From Conus ventricosus (lineage: Eukaryota > Mollusca > Gastropoda > Neogastropoda > Conidae), in NCBI GenBank assembly GCA_018398815.1, contig JAFLJL010014918.1:1-64000 (forward strand): a DNA stretch of 64,000 bases, written 5' to 3'. The notes beneath the pieces were generated by a model. That model saw nothing but the letters and a program-made list of their open reading frames with translations. It did not search any database and had not been told where the DNA came from. Positions within the stretch are counted from its first letter, which is position 1; every line of letters begins with the position of its first letter. Shown here one piece after another: positions 33,990 through 44,183 of this stretch. Made by a program: the position numbers and the translations under genes.

Positions 33990-34196
33990 CTGCTTTACAT
34001 GAAAGCCCTTTTGTACAGCAAAAGGGCTCAGAGCTGAAAGAGGTCTTCCTGCTCTGTCCCTTCCACCACGAGCCAGGAAGCCTAGAAACCTGTCTTCTGT
34101 CTTACCTCACTGTCAGATCACTGTTTCAAATTCCCCTGAAATAGGGGATACTGCCTTCCTCTTCCTTTTGGGGGGGTAGTTTTTTAATGAAGTCAT
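33990..34196 (-). pseudogene. LINE ORF1 start (second module of copy A)
   Basis: An ATG at 34196 (MTSLKNYPPKRKRKAVSPIS) opens ORF1, which frameshifts within 50 codons and enters the gap. Ser/Ala-rich text typical of this ORF1 (ELSALSPFA region) is visible in another frame. Confidence 0.7.
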
Positions 34197-34935
34197 ATTT
34201 AGTTTATTGTGATTCATCTCTCCCTTACCACACCCACCTTGGAGTCCAACTAAGGGGCCAGGGCCAAGAAACCAATGTCTTGAACCTTCCAGGCTTCGGG
34301 AGAGACATACGACAAGCAGAAGCAACCAACCCTATCCCCCCTGATCATGCTCAACTCCGGGAACAGAGAGCTGAGCACTGCAGGGGTTTACTTGGCCAGC
34401 TGGGGAACTGCCCGTCTTGACCCAACCCCAAGAAGGGGAGCCGATTAGTACACCCGGGCCAAAGTGTACTCCCTGTCTAGGAGAGGTCCGAGCCAAAGTG
34501 ATGTGTTGAGAGCGCTGGCCCTCTCAATCACCAGGATCTCATTCCCCTCCAACACAGGTCGCACCGCACGGCAAACGCGGCGGAATCTTAAGGAGACCAC
34601 AGAGAGAAAAGGAGTGTGGAAAAGAAGACTTGAAGGGGAGACGAAGATAGAAAAGGGCCAAAAAAGGGGAGGCAGAAAACAAGAAAAGGAGAAAGGCGGG
34701 TTACTCTTAGTCAGGATCCTCACCCTTAGCCTATCTGACATGGGAAGCCCTACAGGGGCATCAACTCCTTACCACGTTACGCTTAGGCCAAACAGCATCT
34801 GCACCTCTCAGGCCTAGAAGCAGTGTGAAAAAAACAGCCTATCTCCAAGTATTGATGCCCCGCCAGCAAAGCCTAAGGGATCACTGGACCACGCAAACCC
34901 TCCGACCACGACAAGGTCGCAACCCCCGGAGGGAG

Positions 34936-35178
34936 AGCGACAGGACTATACAGCAGAGTTTTGTGTATGAGAAGGGCAACACCGCCCGACCGTCCCAACG
35001 TGGATGGTTGTGCAGGATTTGAAATATTAAAGCCAGAAAGAGTAACGGTCTTTCTGGCTTTGAATTTGAGTTTCCTGAAGAGCCACGACAGAAGGTTTTA
35101 TAGACGACACAGAAGCTGCAGCTCCTCAAAGTTGGAATTTAATCCACGGATATTCCAATGGAATATTGTACTATCCAT
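34936..35178 (-). pseudogene. LINE ORF2 N-terminal fragment (endonuclease start)
   Basis: The ATG at 35178 opens the AP endonuclease domain. Early text is frameshifted relative to the better copy at 49732-50001 but contains the same SFVALQET-region residues. It stops at the junction with a new 5' UTR (ggagggagagcg on the plus strand). Confidence 0.75.
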
Positions 35179-35203
35179 GGTGCAGAGGGCGAAAAGGAGA
35201 GAA

Positions 35204-36522
35204 TCAGGTCATCTCATCAGCATCTGCGGCCAAATGGAGTGAACTTATTTTTAGTTTCACTGGACTGTGTTGGTCTTTGGACCCGCTGGCAGACTTGCCC
35301 GCAGGTGACAAAGGCCTGGATTTTGGAGATGGTGGAGGTCTGGATTTGGGAGATGGTGGAGGTTGTTTTCTCATCTCCACCGTCTCCACATTGGGTGGAA
35401 CTCCTTGTCCGCACGGGCACTGGATAGGAGAGTTCGAGGCGGAATTGCTGGTTTTTTTAATCTGCCCAGCAGCAGATGTTGTAGACTGCTGGGCAGTCTG
35501 AGGGGTGGCGGATTTTTTGCCTCCCAGGGGCAGTCACTTTGGGTGGGAAGGTGGTGGACCTGCTTCCACCAGAGTTGACAGTTCTGACTTGCAATGTTTT
35601 GGAAAATGTAAAATCAGTCTGACAGCAGACTGATCGAGTGGAAACTGCGGGAACGACTTTACGGCCGAAGCATATGAAGCTGTTGGAGTCTGACTGCCCA
35701 CAACCTGCTTGCGGGCTTCAAAAAAGATCTTTTCCGTTTTTATTCGTTGAATGGTGGATTCTTGAATCCAAAGAGGGACAGTTTCTTGAAGAGGAGGGAT
35801 GATCGCCACTGCAGTTAGCACAATGTGCCGGATCTTTGCACGGCCCATCATGGATTGCCTTGCAGCAAACACCGCACACCTCCTGCCCAGAACAGCGGTC
35901 TCTGACATGTCCAAACCTCTGGCACCTGAAGCATCTCAACGGGGACGGGACATACAACTGAACACGGACGTTCAGGTAGCCAACTTTGATGACCGGAGGC
36001 AGCACAGGGTTGCAGAAGGTCAGAAAGAGGGTGTTGGTGGCCACTCTCTCTGCACCTTTCTTGACTGTCACCCTGCGCACCTCCGTCACACCCTGGGACG
36101 CCAGTTCTGTTTTTATTTCTGCCTCTGAGACACCCGTTAGATCTCTGCAGCGAATCACACCTTTTGAGGAATTTAACTGTTTATGGGAGGTCACCCTGAT
36201 CTCCCTATCCACTAATTTTGTTGCCCTCAACAGCTGTTCAGATTGTTTTCTTGATCGACATTGAACTAAAAACGATCCATTCCTCAACCTTTTGACGGAC
36301 TGAGGGTCACCTGCTAAGCCTTGAAAGCCCTTTTGAATAGCAAAAGGGCTCAGAGCTGAAAGGGATCTTTCCTGCTCCGTCCCTTCCACCACGAGCCAGG
36401 AAGCCCAGAAACCTGTTCTCTGTCGTATCTCCGTGTCAGAATCGCTGTCAGAATAACGTTCCCTGAAATAGGGGATGCCGCCTTCCTCTTCCTTTGGGGG
36501 GGATTGTTTTTGAAAGAGCCAT
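35204..36522 (-). pseudogene. LINE ORF1, gag-like with CCHC knuckles
   Basis: ORF1 encodes an RNA-binding protein for retrotransposition. In the longest open piece (35718-36392) an RRM-like region (KQLNSSKGVIRCRDLTGVSE, VTEVRRVTVKKG) is followed by zinc knuckles: CFRCQRFGHVRDRC (C-x2-C-x4-H-x4-C), CGVCCKAIHDGPC and CANCSGDHPSSSRNC. The C-terminal part is Pro/Ser-rich and ends EEMT next to the ORF2 ATG, 25 bp away. It is broken by at least two frameshifts. Confidence 0.85.
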
Positions 36523-37248
36523 ATTTGATTTGTGATTCATCCCTCCCTTACCCACCCACCTTGGAGTCCAACTAAGGGGCCAGGGCCAAGAAACCAATGT
36601 CTTGACCCCTTCCAGGCTTCAGGAGAGACATACAACAGACAAAAACCTACCAACCCTATCCCCCCTGATCATGCCCAACTCCGGGAACAGAGAGCTGGGC
36701 ACTGCAGGGGTTACCTTGGCCAGCCGGAGAAATGCCTGTTTTGACCCAGCCCCAAGAAGGGGAGCCGATTAGTACACCCGGGCCAAAGTGTACTCCCTGT
36801 CTAGGAGAGGTCCGAGCCAAAGTGATGTGTTGACAGCGCTGGCCCTCTCAATCACCAGGATCTCATCCCCTCCGACACAGGTCGCACCGCACGGCAAACG
36901 CGGATCTTAAGGAGACCACAGAGAGAAAAGGAGGTGTGGAAAGAAGACTTGAAGGGGAGATGAAGATAGAAAAGGGCCAAATAAGAGAGGCAGAAAACAA
37001 GAAAAGGAGAAAGGCGGGTTACACTTAGTCAGGATCCTCACCCTTAGCTATCTGACATGGGAAGCCCTACCAGGGGCATCAACTCTTACCACGTTGTGCT
37101 TAGGCCAGACATGCACCTCGACTTTTCAGGCCTAGAAGCAGTTTAAAAAACCAGCTTATCTTCAAGTATTGATGCCCCGCCAGCAAAGCCTAAGGGATCA
37201 CAGGACCACGCAAGCCCTCCGACCACGCAAGTTGCAACCCCCGGAGGG

Positions 37249-38477
37249 ATATGGTCATTGTGTGTGTATTTATGACCCAAAAAGCTGTATTAGTAAGAAT
37301 GTTGTTTTTTTACGACACAAGAGCTGTGTCAGTAAAGATTTGTTTTCTTATAACACAAAAGCTATGTCAGTGAGGATTGATTGTTTTTATGTCTTAATGT
37401 GGCCATCTGGGCTGTGAAGATACAACTTAACCACAGTTTCTTAATCCGTGAGAGTCAGCCTAAAAAAAGAAAAGAACAAACAAAGAGGTACATCAGTCTT
37501 CCCAACCCCACCCTCCATCCCCCCCCCCCCCCCCCACCCCCCACACACACACATTCCCTATATATATCGAACTTTCTTTTTCACTGGGCAAATCAGGTAC
37601 ACTGACTGAGGAGATTAATTCTTGATCCCAGTGGGGATGGTCTTTTTGGGACAAATGGCTTCTCCGTCTTTCTGTGCTAGTAATTTAATCTTTTCTGTCA
37701 CTCTCTTTGGCTCCGTCTTATTTGTTTCTTTTCGTCTTGTACTGTCTAATGTGTTGTTTCTGCCTGCAAGGACCATATTCGGCTGTCTTTGATCTGGAAG
37801 CTTTTGTGAATCCTTTTCGTTTGATAGCCGTTTTTGACGTCCCAGATTTTATGCTACCTTCTGGAAATTATATAGTGAGATTTGTACACACTGTCCACAG
37901 TGGACTCTGGCTGTCCATTCTACAGGGTCTGTACCTGCATGGTTTTTTTTTTATTCATGTATTTATTCATTTATTCGTTTGTGGTTTTGAATTTTTTTTT
38001 TACATAGTTTACCTTTTAAAATCTGAGACGTAGAAATTGAGGGGAGCATCTGGCACTCTCAGCACATCCTACTTTCATATGCCTAAAAATGTGAATAGTT
38101 TAAGTACCATGTGTTACCTCTTACGTTTTTTCTTTTCTTTCTGTGGTTTGACTTGTGTCATGTGACTTTCTGATGCGAGTTTGGCAGCCCTGAAACGGCA
38201 GTGTGTGATAAGCTGTGCTATAATGATTGAAACTCGCTTAATCCTGGACGTGTCGGTTTCCTGCGATGTCTTGTCAAGTGCTGACAAAATTATTTTTCTT
38301 TGTTTAACATTGTGTCCAACATTCCAGAAATTGTAGCTTTCAGTAAATTCAAACTGTCAGAGATTTTGCAGTGATCGGGAATTTCTTTGGATTCTTGGAA
38401 GCAAGGAATTTAATCCGTCTTTTTGGATGTCTGTGAAAACCATAAGGCCTATATTTTTTTTAGAGGTAGTTAGATAG
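37249..38477. other. Unassigned sequence between LINE copies
   Basis: A 40-bp motif (acaaragctrtgtcagtaar) is repeated three times at 37268-37390. A C run lies at 37518-37540. I see no domain in the 37707-38033 frame, although it is hydrophobic. Confidence 0.55.
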
Positions 38478-38652
38478 GATAAGATAATGTTGCTTAGAGC
38501 CCAGCCGACCGCAGAGGGCCACATCAGGACTGTCACGTTAAAATCAACTCGGTCATTTAAAAAAAAAAAAAAAACTCACACATCTCGTTAAATGACGTCT
38601 ACAAACACACCAGAAACCTTGTTAAAAATCTTTCTTCCGTAAAATCTTAAAT
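38478..38652 (-). mobile_element. LINE array 1, copy 1: 3' UTR only
   Basis: The copy is 175 bp: tail (gataagataatg on the plus strand), gctcggct-type terminal block, internal A run and the segment up to the ORF2 stop. It is truncated exactly where copy 2's tail begins. Confidence 0.88.
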
Positions 38653-39018
38653 CAGATAAGATAATGTTGCTTATAGCCCAGCCGACCGCAGAGGGCCACA
38701 TCAGGGCTGTCACCACGTTAAAATCAACTCACCAGTCATGGGAAGAAAAAAAAAAAACCTTTCACACATCTCGTTAAATGACATCTTCTACAAACGCACC
38801 AGAAACTTTGTTAAAAATTTTTCTGCCGTAAAATCTTAAATCAGATAAAAATGTTAATCTCTCTCAAAAACTCAAGGATCACGTCAGGCGGGACATCCCT
38901 GAACAGGATCTTCATGGACTCCGCTGTAAAATGTTTGTGTCTCACATCATGCAAGTCCCAACACTCCAAAAGAACATGTTTCATTGCGAGTGGCGCATGA
39001 CATGGAATGCACCACGGA
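38653..39018 (-). mobile_element. LINE array 1, copy 2: 3' UTR and ORF2 end
   Basis: It includes the last 60 codons of ORF2 with the Cys/His cluster (CHAPLAMKHVLLECWDLHDV). It is 5'-truncated directly at the tail of copy 3. Confidence 0.88.
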
Positions 39019-40307
39019 GATAAGATAATGTTGCTTATAGCCCAGCCGACCGCAGAGGGCCACATCAGGGCCGTCACCACGTTAAAATCAACTCACCAGT
39101 CATTTTAAAAAAAAAAAAAAAAAAAAAAAGCATTCACACATCTCGTTAAATGACATCGTCTACAAACGAACCAGAAACTTTGTTAAAAATCCTTCTTCCG
39201 TAAAATCTCAAATCAGATGAAAAATGTTAATTTCTCTCAAAAACCCAACGATCACGTCAGGCGGGACATCCCTGAACAGGATCTTCATGGACTCCGCTGT
39301 AAAATGTTTGTGTCTCACATCGTGCAAGTCCCAACACTCTAAAAGAACATGTTTCACTGTGAGTGGCGCATGACATGGAATGCACCACGGAGCTTCTTCA
39401 CTCTTTAAAAGGTAAGAATGGGTAAAATACGAATGGCCGGTGTGCAGCCGGCACAGAACCGTTTCCTCTTTACGACCACCCGACGTAGATGGGAGGAAGT
39501 CTTTAAGGTTTCGACGGATCTGAAAGAGTTTGTTATTCGTCTGTGTTCCAATCCTCCTGCCAGAGGTCTCTCACATAATCGTTAATTTTGGTTTCACATC
39601 TGAGCAGGGAATATAAGTGTTGGACAGTTTCTCTCTTGTGGCGTTCTTGGCTAAACGATCAACCATTTCGTTCCCGCCGATGCCAACATGACCAGGAACC
39701 CAAGCAAGAGTAATGTTGTAACCGTCCGCCTTCAACTTACTAAGAAGTTCAAAAAAAGTAAAAGTTCTGGATGCTGAAGGTTGCGGCCAGCTATGGCCTC
39801 CAAAGCTGACAGCGAATCCGACAGAACCAGAAAGTCCCTCTTTGAAGAATGTGAGATTATCTTCAAAGCCAAAACCAGAGCAGTAAGTTCAGCAGAATAG
39901 ACAGAAGCATCTGAATGAATATGTTCCAACAATATCTGAGAAGGAGCCCCAGGGCAATAGGCTGCACAGGCCACTCCATCTTCAGACTTGGAACCGTCAG
40001 TAAAAACTTTTTGACAGGATGGGAATTTCAAACAGAGCTCAGCATACAATGCCTTGTACGCCAGAGAGCTGGTAGACTCTTTGCGAAAAGCTGCAAGATC
40101 AAAACGAATCTCTGGTGTGAAGAAGGTCCACGGTGGTTGATCCGGAAACTTGGAAAAATCAGATACTACACCTAGGTCTAGACCTGCATTCCGCACGTGA
40201 GGCTGCATACGAAGACCAAACGGCGGAATGCATTTAGGGTTGTTTTCAAACTTACTTTGGAACGGAGGGTCAAAGACACAGTCATAGGCAGGGTTTTCTG
40301 GTTCCGA
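39019..40307 (-). mobile_element. LINE array 1, copy 3: RNase H to 3' end
   Basis: This 1.29-kb copy carries the RNase H domain (FTDGSKSEDGVACAAY, YSAELTALVLAL, LVLSDSLSALEAI, VPGHVGIGGNEMVDRLA) with several frameshifts. Its 5' end (NPAYDCVFDPPF) is within a few bases of that of the copy at 50433-51725. Confidence 0.88.
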
Positions 40308-40397
40308 GATAAGATAAGATAATGTTGCTTATAGCCCAGCCGACCGCAAAGGGCCATATCAGGGCTGTCACGTTAAAATCAACTAACCAGTCATATA

Positions 40398-40434
<37 letters not shown>

Positions 40435-40818
40435 TTCATACATCTCGTTAAATGACATCATCCAGAAACGCACCAGAAACTTTGTTAAAAATCTTTCTTC
40501 CGTAAAATCTTAAATCAGATGAAAAATGTTAATCTCTCTCAAAAACCCAAGGATCACATCAGGCGGTACATCCCTGAACAGGATCTTCATGGACTCCACT
40601 GTAAAATGTTTGTGTCTCACATCGTGCAAGTCCCAACACTCTAAAAGAACATGTTTCATTGTGAGTGGTGCATGACATGGAATGCACCACGGAGCTTCTT
40701 CACTCTTTAAAAGGTAAGCATGGGTAAAATACGAATGGCTGGTGTGCAGCCGGCACAGAACCGTTTCCTCTTTACGACCTCCCGACGTGGATGGGAGGAA
40801 GTCCTTAAGGTTTGGACG
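40308..40818 (-). mobile_element. LINE array 1, copy 4: 3' UTR and ORF2 end
   Basis: About 510 bp, ending 5' at the RPNLKDFLPSTS region of ORF2. The A run in its 3' UTR is about 30 bases (40402-40432). Confidence 0.88.
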
Positions 40819-41010
40819 GATAAGATAAGATAAGATAATGTTGCTTATAGCCCAGCCGACCGCAAAGGGCCATATCAGGGCTGTCACCACGTTAAAATCA
40901 ACTCACCAGTCATTAAAAAAAAATTTAAAAAAACCACTTTCATACATCTCATTAAATGACATCTACAAACGCACCAGAAACTTTGTTAAAAATCTTTCTG
41001 CCGTAAAATC

Positions 41011-42899
41011 TTAAATCGGATGAAAAATGTTAATCTCTCTCAAAAACTCAAGGATCACATCAGGCGGGACATCCCTGAACAGGATCTTCATGGACTCCGC
41101 TGTAAAATGTTTGTGTCTCACATCGTGCAAGTCCCAACACTCTAAAAGAACATGTTTCATTGTGAGTGGCGCATGACATGGAATGCACCACGGAGCTTCT
41201 TCACTCTTTAAAAGGTAAGCATGGGTAAAATACGAATGGCCGGTGTGCAGCCGGCACAGAACCGTTTCCTCTTTACGACCTCCCGACGTGGATGGGAGGA
41301 AGTCCTTAAGGTTTGGACGGATCTGAAAGAGTTCGTTACTCGTCTGTGTGTTCCAATCCTCCTGCCAGAGGTCTCTCACATAATCGTTAATTTTGGGTTG
41401 CACATCTGAACAGGGGATATAAATGTTGGACAGTTTCTCTCTTGTGGCGTTCTTGGCTAAACGATCAACCATTTCGTTCCCGCCGATGCCAACATGACCT
41501 GGAACCCAAGCAAGAGTAATGTTGTAACCGTCCGCTTTCAACTTGCTAAAAAGTTCAAAGAAATGCAAAAGTTCTGGATGCTGAAGGTTGCGGCCAGCTA
41601 TGGCTTCCAAAGCCGACAGCGAATCCGACAGAACCAGAAAGTCCCTCTTTGAAGAATGTGAGATTATCTTCAAAGCCAGTACCAGAGCAGTAAGTTCAGC
41701 AGAATAGACAGAAGCATCGGAATGGATATGTTCCAACAGTATCTGAGAAGGGGCCCCAGGGCAGTAGGCTGCACAGGCCACTCCATCCTCAGACTTGGAA
41801 CCGTCAGTGAAAACTTTTTGATAGGATGGGAATTTCGAACAGAGGTCAGCATACAATGCCTTGTACGCCAGAGAGCTGGTAGACTCTTTGCGAAAAGCTG
41901 CAAGATCAAAACGAATTTCTGGTGTGAAAAAGGTCCACGGAGGTTGATCCGGAAACTTGGAAAAATCGGACACAACTCCTAGGTCTAGACCTGCATTCCG
42001 CACGTGAGGCCGCATACGAAGACCAAACCGCGGAATACATTTCGAGTTGTTTTCAAACTTACTTTGGAACGGAGGGTCAAAGACACAGTCATAGGCAGGA
42101 TTCTGCGGTTCTGAGAACAGTCGGATATAATAATTCAAAGACAGTTTCAGCCTGCGATTGGACAGTGAAGGTTCACCCGCCTCTGCGTACAGGCTGTACA
42201 CAGTGGTGGTGCGGAACGCTCCAAGACAGAGACGAAGCCCTTGATGGTGGATAGGGTCCAAGAGTTTGAGGTAAGATGATCTTGCGGAGCCGTACACAGC
42301 ACAACCGTAGTCCAGTTTGGAACGAAGCAGGGCTCTGTAGAGGTGCAACAAAGTTTTCTTATCAGCGCCCCAGAGGCTTCCAGTTGCGTAGACAGCAAAA
42401 TTATCCACAAACAATGAGCAGTCTGAACCCTGCTGAACTGATTGAACAATGTTGTTGATTTTAATACTAAAGAGGGCAGGAGACAGTATGCTCCCCTGTG
42501 GAACACCCAACTCCTGCTCGTGGACATCAGAGAGAGTGGTGCCAACCCGGACCTGAAACGTAGTTCTGCCAAAAAATTTTGAATAAAAAGCGAAAGATGG
42601 CCTCGAAAACCCAGATCGTGGAGATCATGAAGTATCCGACTTCCAGGTAGTATCGTAGGCCTTCTCCAAATCAAAGAAAATGGCCACTGCATGCTGTTTG
42701 TTCAGAAAGGCGTTCCGAAGTGTAGATTCCAGACGAATCAAATGGTCAACGGTAGTCCGATGTTTGCGGAAACCACACTGTTCTTTCGCCAAAAGGCCAT
42801 CGGTTTCGAGTTTCCACATGAGCCTAGCATTGACCATTTTCTCCATCAATTTTCAGACACAGCTGGTCAAAGCTATGGGACGGTAGTTTGATGGATTAG
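41011..42899 (-). pseudogene. LINE ORF2 C-terminal half with internal deletion (copy E)
   Basis: A 499-codon frame is open at 41011-42510, and upstream pieces reach 42899. RT motifs include FDLEKAYDTTW (42.7 kb) and GVPQGSILSPALFSI. The catalytic box reads FVDNFAVYA, where other copies have FVDD, so the second Asp is lost. Compared with the copy at 44259-46115, 99 codons (297 bp) are missing in frame directly after YATGSL. RNase H is complete (TDGS, AEL, SDS, and D in MVDRLAK), followed by the Cys/His cluster WCIPCHAPLTMKHVLLEC. RT activity is not expected. Confidence 0.85.
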
Positions 42900-42950
42900 A
42901 AAGATCTTTTCCAGGTTTGGGGATGGGAATAATGAGGGCTTTCCGCCAAG

Positions 42951-43184
42951 ATAAGATAAGATAATGTTGCTTATAGCCCAGCCGACAGCAGAGGGCCACA
43001 TCAGGGCTGTCACCACGTTAAAATCAACTCACCAGTCATAATTTAAAAAAAAAAAAAAAAAAAAAAAACAACTTTCACATATCTCGTTAAATGACATCGT
43101 CTACAAACGCACCAGAAACTTTGTTAAAAATCTTTCTGCCGTAAAATCTTAAATCAGATGAAAAATGTTAATCTCTCTCAAAAA
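42951..43184 (-). mobile_element. Nested 234-bp LINE 3' end with 12-bp TSD
   Basis: A short 3' UTR-only copy inserted into ORF2 of copy E. The flanking repeat is ctttccgccaag at 42939-42950 and 43185-43196. Confidence 0.9.
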
Positions 43185-43443
43185 CTTTCCGCCAAGAGGG
43201 TGGAAAGAAACCTGTAGTCCACACATGGTTGTATACCTGTAGCAGTATGTTCAGACCTTCTTGCGGAAGATGTTTCAACAGTTGATAATGAATTTCATCC
43301 ATACCTGGAGAGGAATCGCTGCAAGAAAGTAAGGCAGATTTCAGCTCGTTTAACGTGAAAGGAAGATTGTAGTCTTCCATGTTTGTCGGACGAAAAGTTG
43401 CAAGTTGATTTTTCTTTAAGGGCTTTGTTTTTGACAAAAGTGG
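43185..43443 (-). pseudogene. LINE ORF2 fragment upstream of the nested insertion (copy E)
   Basis: This continues ORF2 of copy E: LPFTLNELKSALLSCSDSSP and YQLLKHLPQEGLNILLQ, the region just before the RT fingers. It is truncated at 43443. Confidence 0.8.
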
Positions 43444-44062
43444 CCGAGTGCCTTTTAAAATACTTGTATTGATATTGTTATATAATTTTCTTATGTGGCT
43501 GTGGGCATAAGAATAATTTTGCTACACCTGACATGATCGAGTCTGCTTTTATTTAGCAAAAGAAGAGGGCAATGTGTATGTGAAACTTCAGGAACAAAAA
43601 AAAAGAAGTTTGTTTTCCGTTTCAGCTTTGAATGTTTTGTGGTATTGCATTCGCTGGGAGAACATGGAAGTTCCGTTTATCTCCCACATCATTGTGCCAG
43701 TGTGATATGTATTGTGATCATGTGCCAAAACAGGAGTGCAATTTGATTTTCATTCTTTTTGTTAAAGACGTGAAGCTTTTTTTTAATCCAGTTCTGACAT
43801 TTTAACTTTTAGTGTGATTGAAAGATTTGAATCCATGTCATCGCCTTGTGAGTGTGCCAGAGACAGGACATTCGCAGAAGACTTTCATTTTTGAAAAGGT
43901 TGCAGAAAAATTCAGTTTGCATTAATGGTTTACTTCTCCATGTGCTTTACGAATAAAGTGAGAACGATCTCAAAACAGTGTTTGTTGAAGCATGTGTCCG
44001 GCCATTGAAAAGAGGATTCCTTGTTGTCTGCATTTGTTTTTTGTTGTTGGAAACTTGGAAGG
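43444..44062. repeat. Diverged copy of the zinc-finger gene flank (31220-31770)
   Basis: Unique flank sequence sits between two LINE arrays. It aligns with 31220-31770 with a few percent substitutions and two extra segments. At 44062 the match is cut by the LINE G tail, while the 31-kb copy continues uninterrupted (cttggaaggtgtttgtttcc). Confidence 0.92.
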
Positions 44063-44145
44063 TAAGATAAGATAATGTTGCTTATAGCCCAGCCGACCGC
44101 AAAGGGCCATATCAGGGCTGTCACCACGTTAAATCAACTCACCAG

Positions 44146-44183
<38 letters not shown>

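Larger units (their letters stand above)
33990..37248 (-). mobile_element. I/Nimb-like LINE copy A with duplicated 5' module
   Basis: Read on the minus strand from 37248: 5' UTR (starts ccctccgggggttgc), ORF1 (36522-35204), the first 80 or so codons of ORF2 (35178-34936), then abruptly a second 5' UTR start and the beginning of a second ORF1 (ATG at 34196) running into the gap. The 5' boundary is clear: the sequence above 37248 is unrelated. The same internal junction occurs at 53366. Confidence 0.85.
40819..43443 (-). mobile_element. LINE array 1, copy 5 (E): RT and RNase H half
   Basis: The copy starts 5' in the linker before the RT (near KNKALK, 43440) and runs to the tail at 40819. It is interrupted by the small insertion 42951-43184. 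Beyond its 5' edge lies the duplicated gene flank (43444 on), not another LINE. Confidence 0.88.

Noticed and set aside
32978..34144. 388-codon frame across the first gap
   Set aside because: It is made almost wholly of N and is not a gene.
37707..38033. 108-codon hydrophobic frame
   Set aside because: Phe/Leu-rich text from a T-rich stretch; no splice sites or family signal.
42378..42390. The 297-bp loss in copy E as a spliced intron
   Set aside because: In the sense strand the missing segment begins with gt but ends with ga, so it is not a normal intron.
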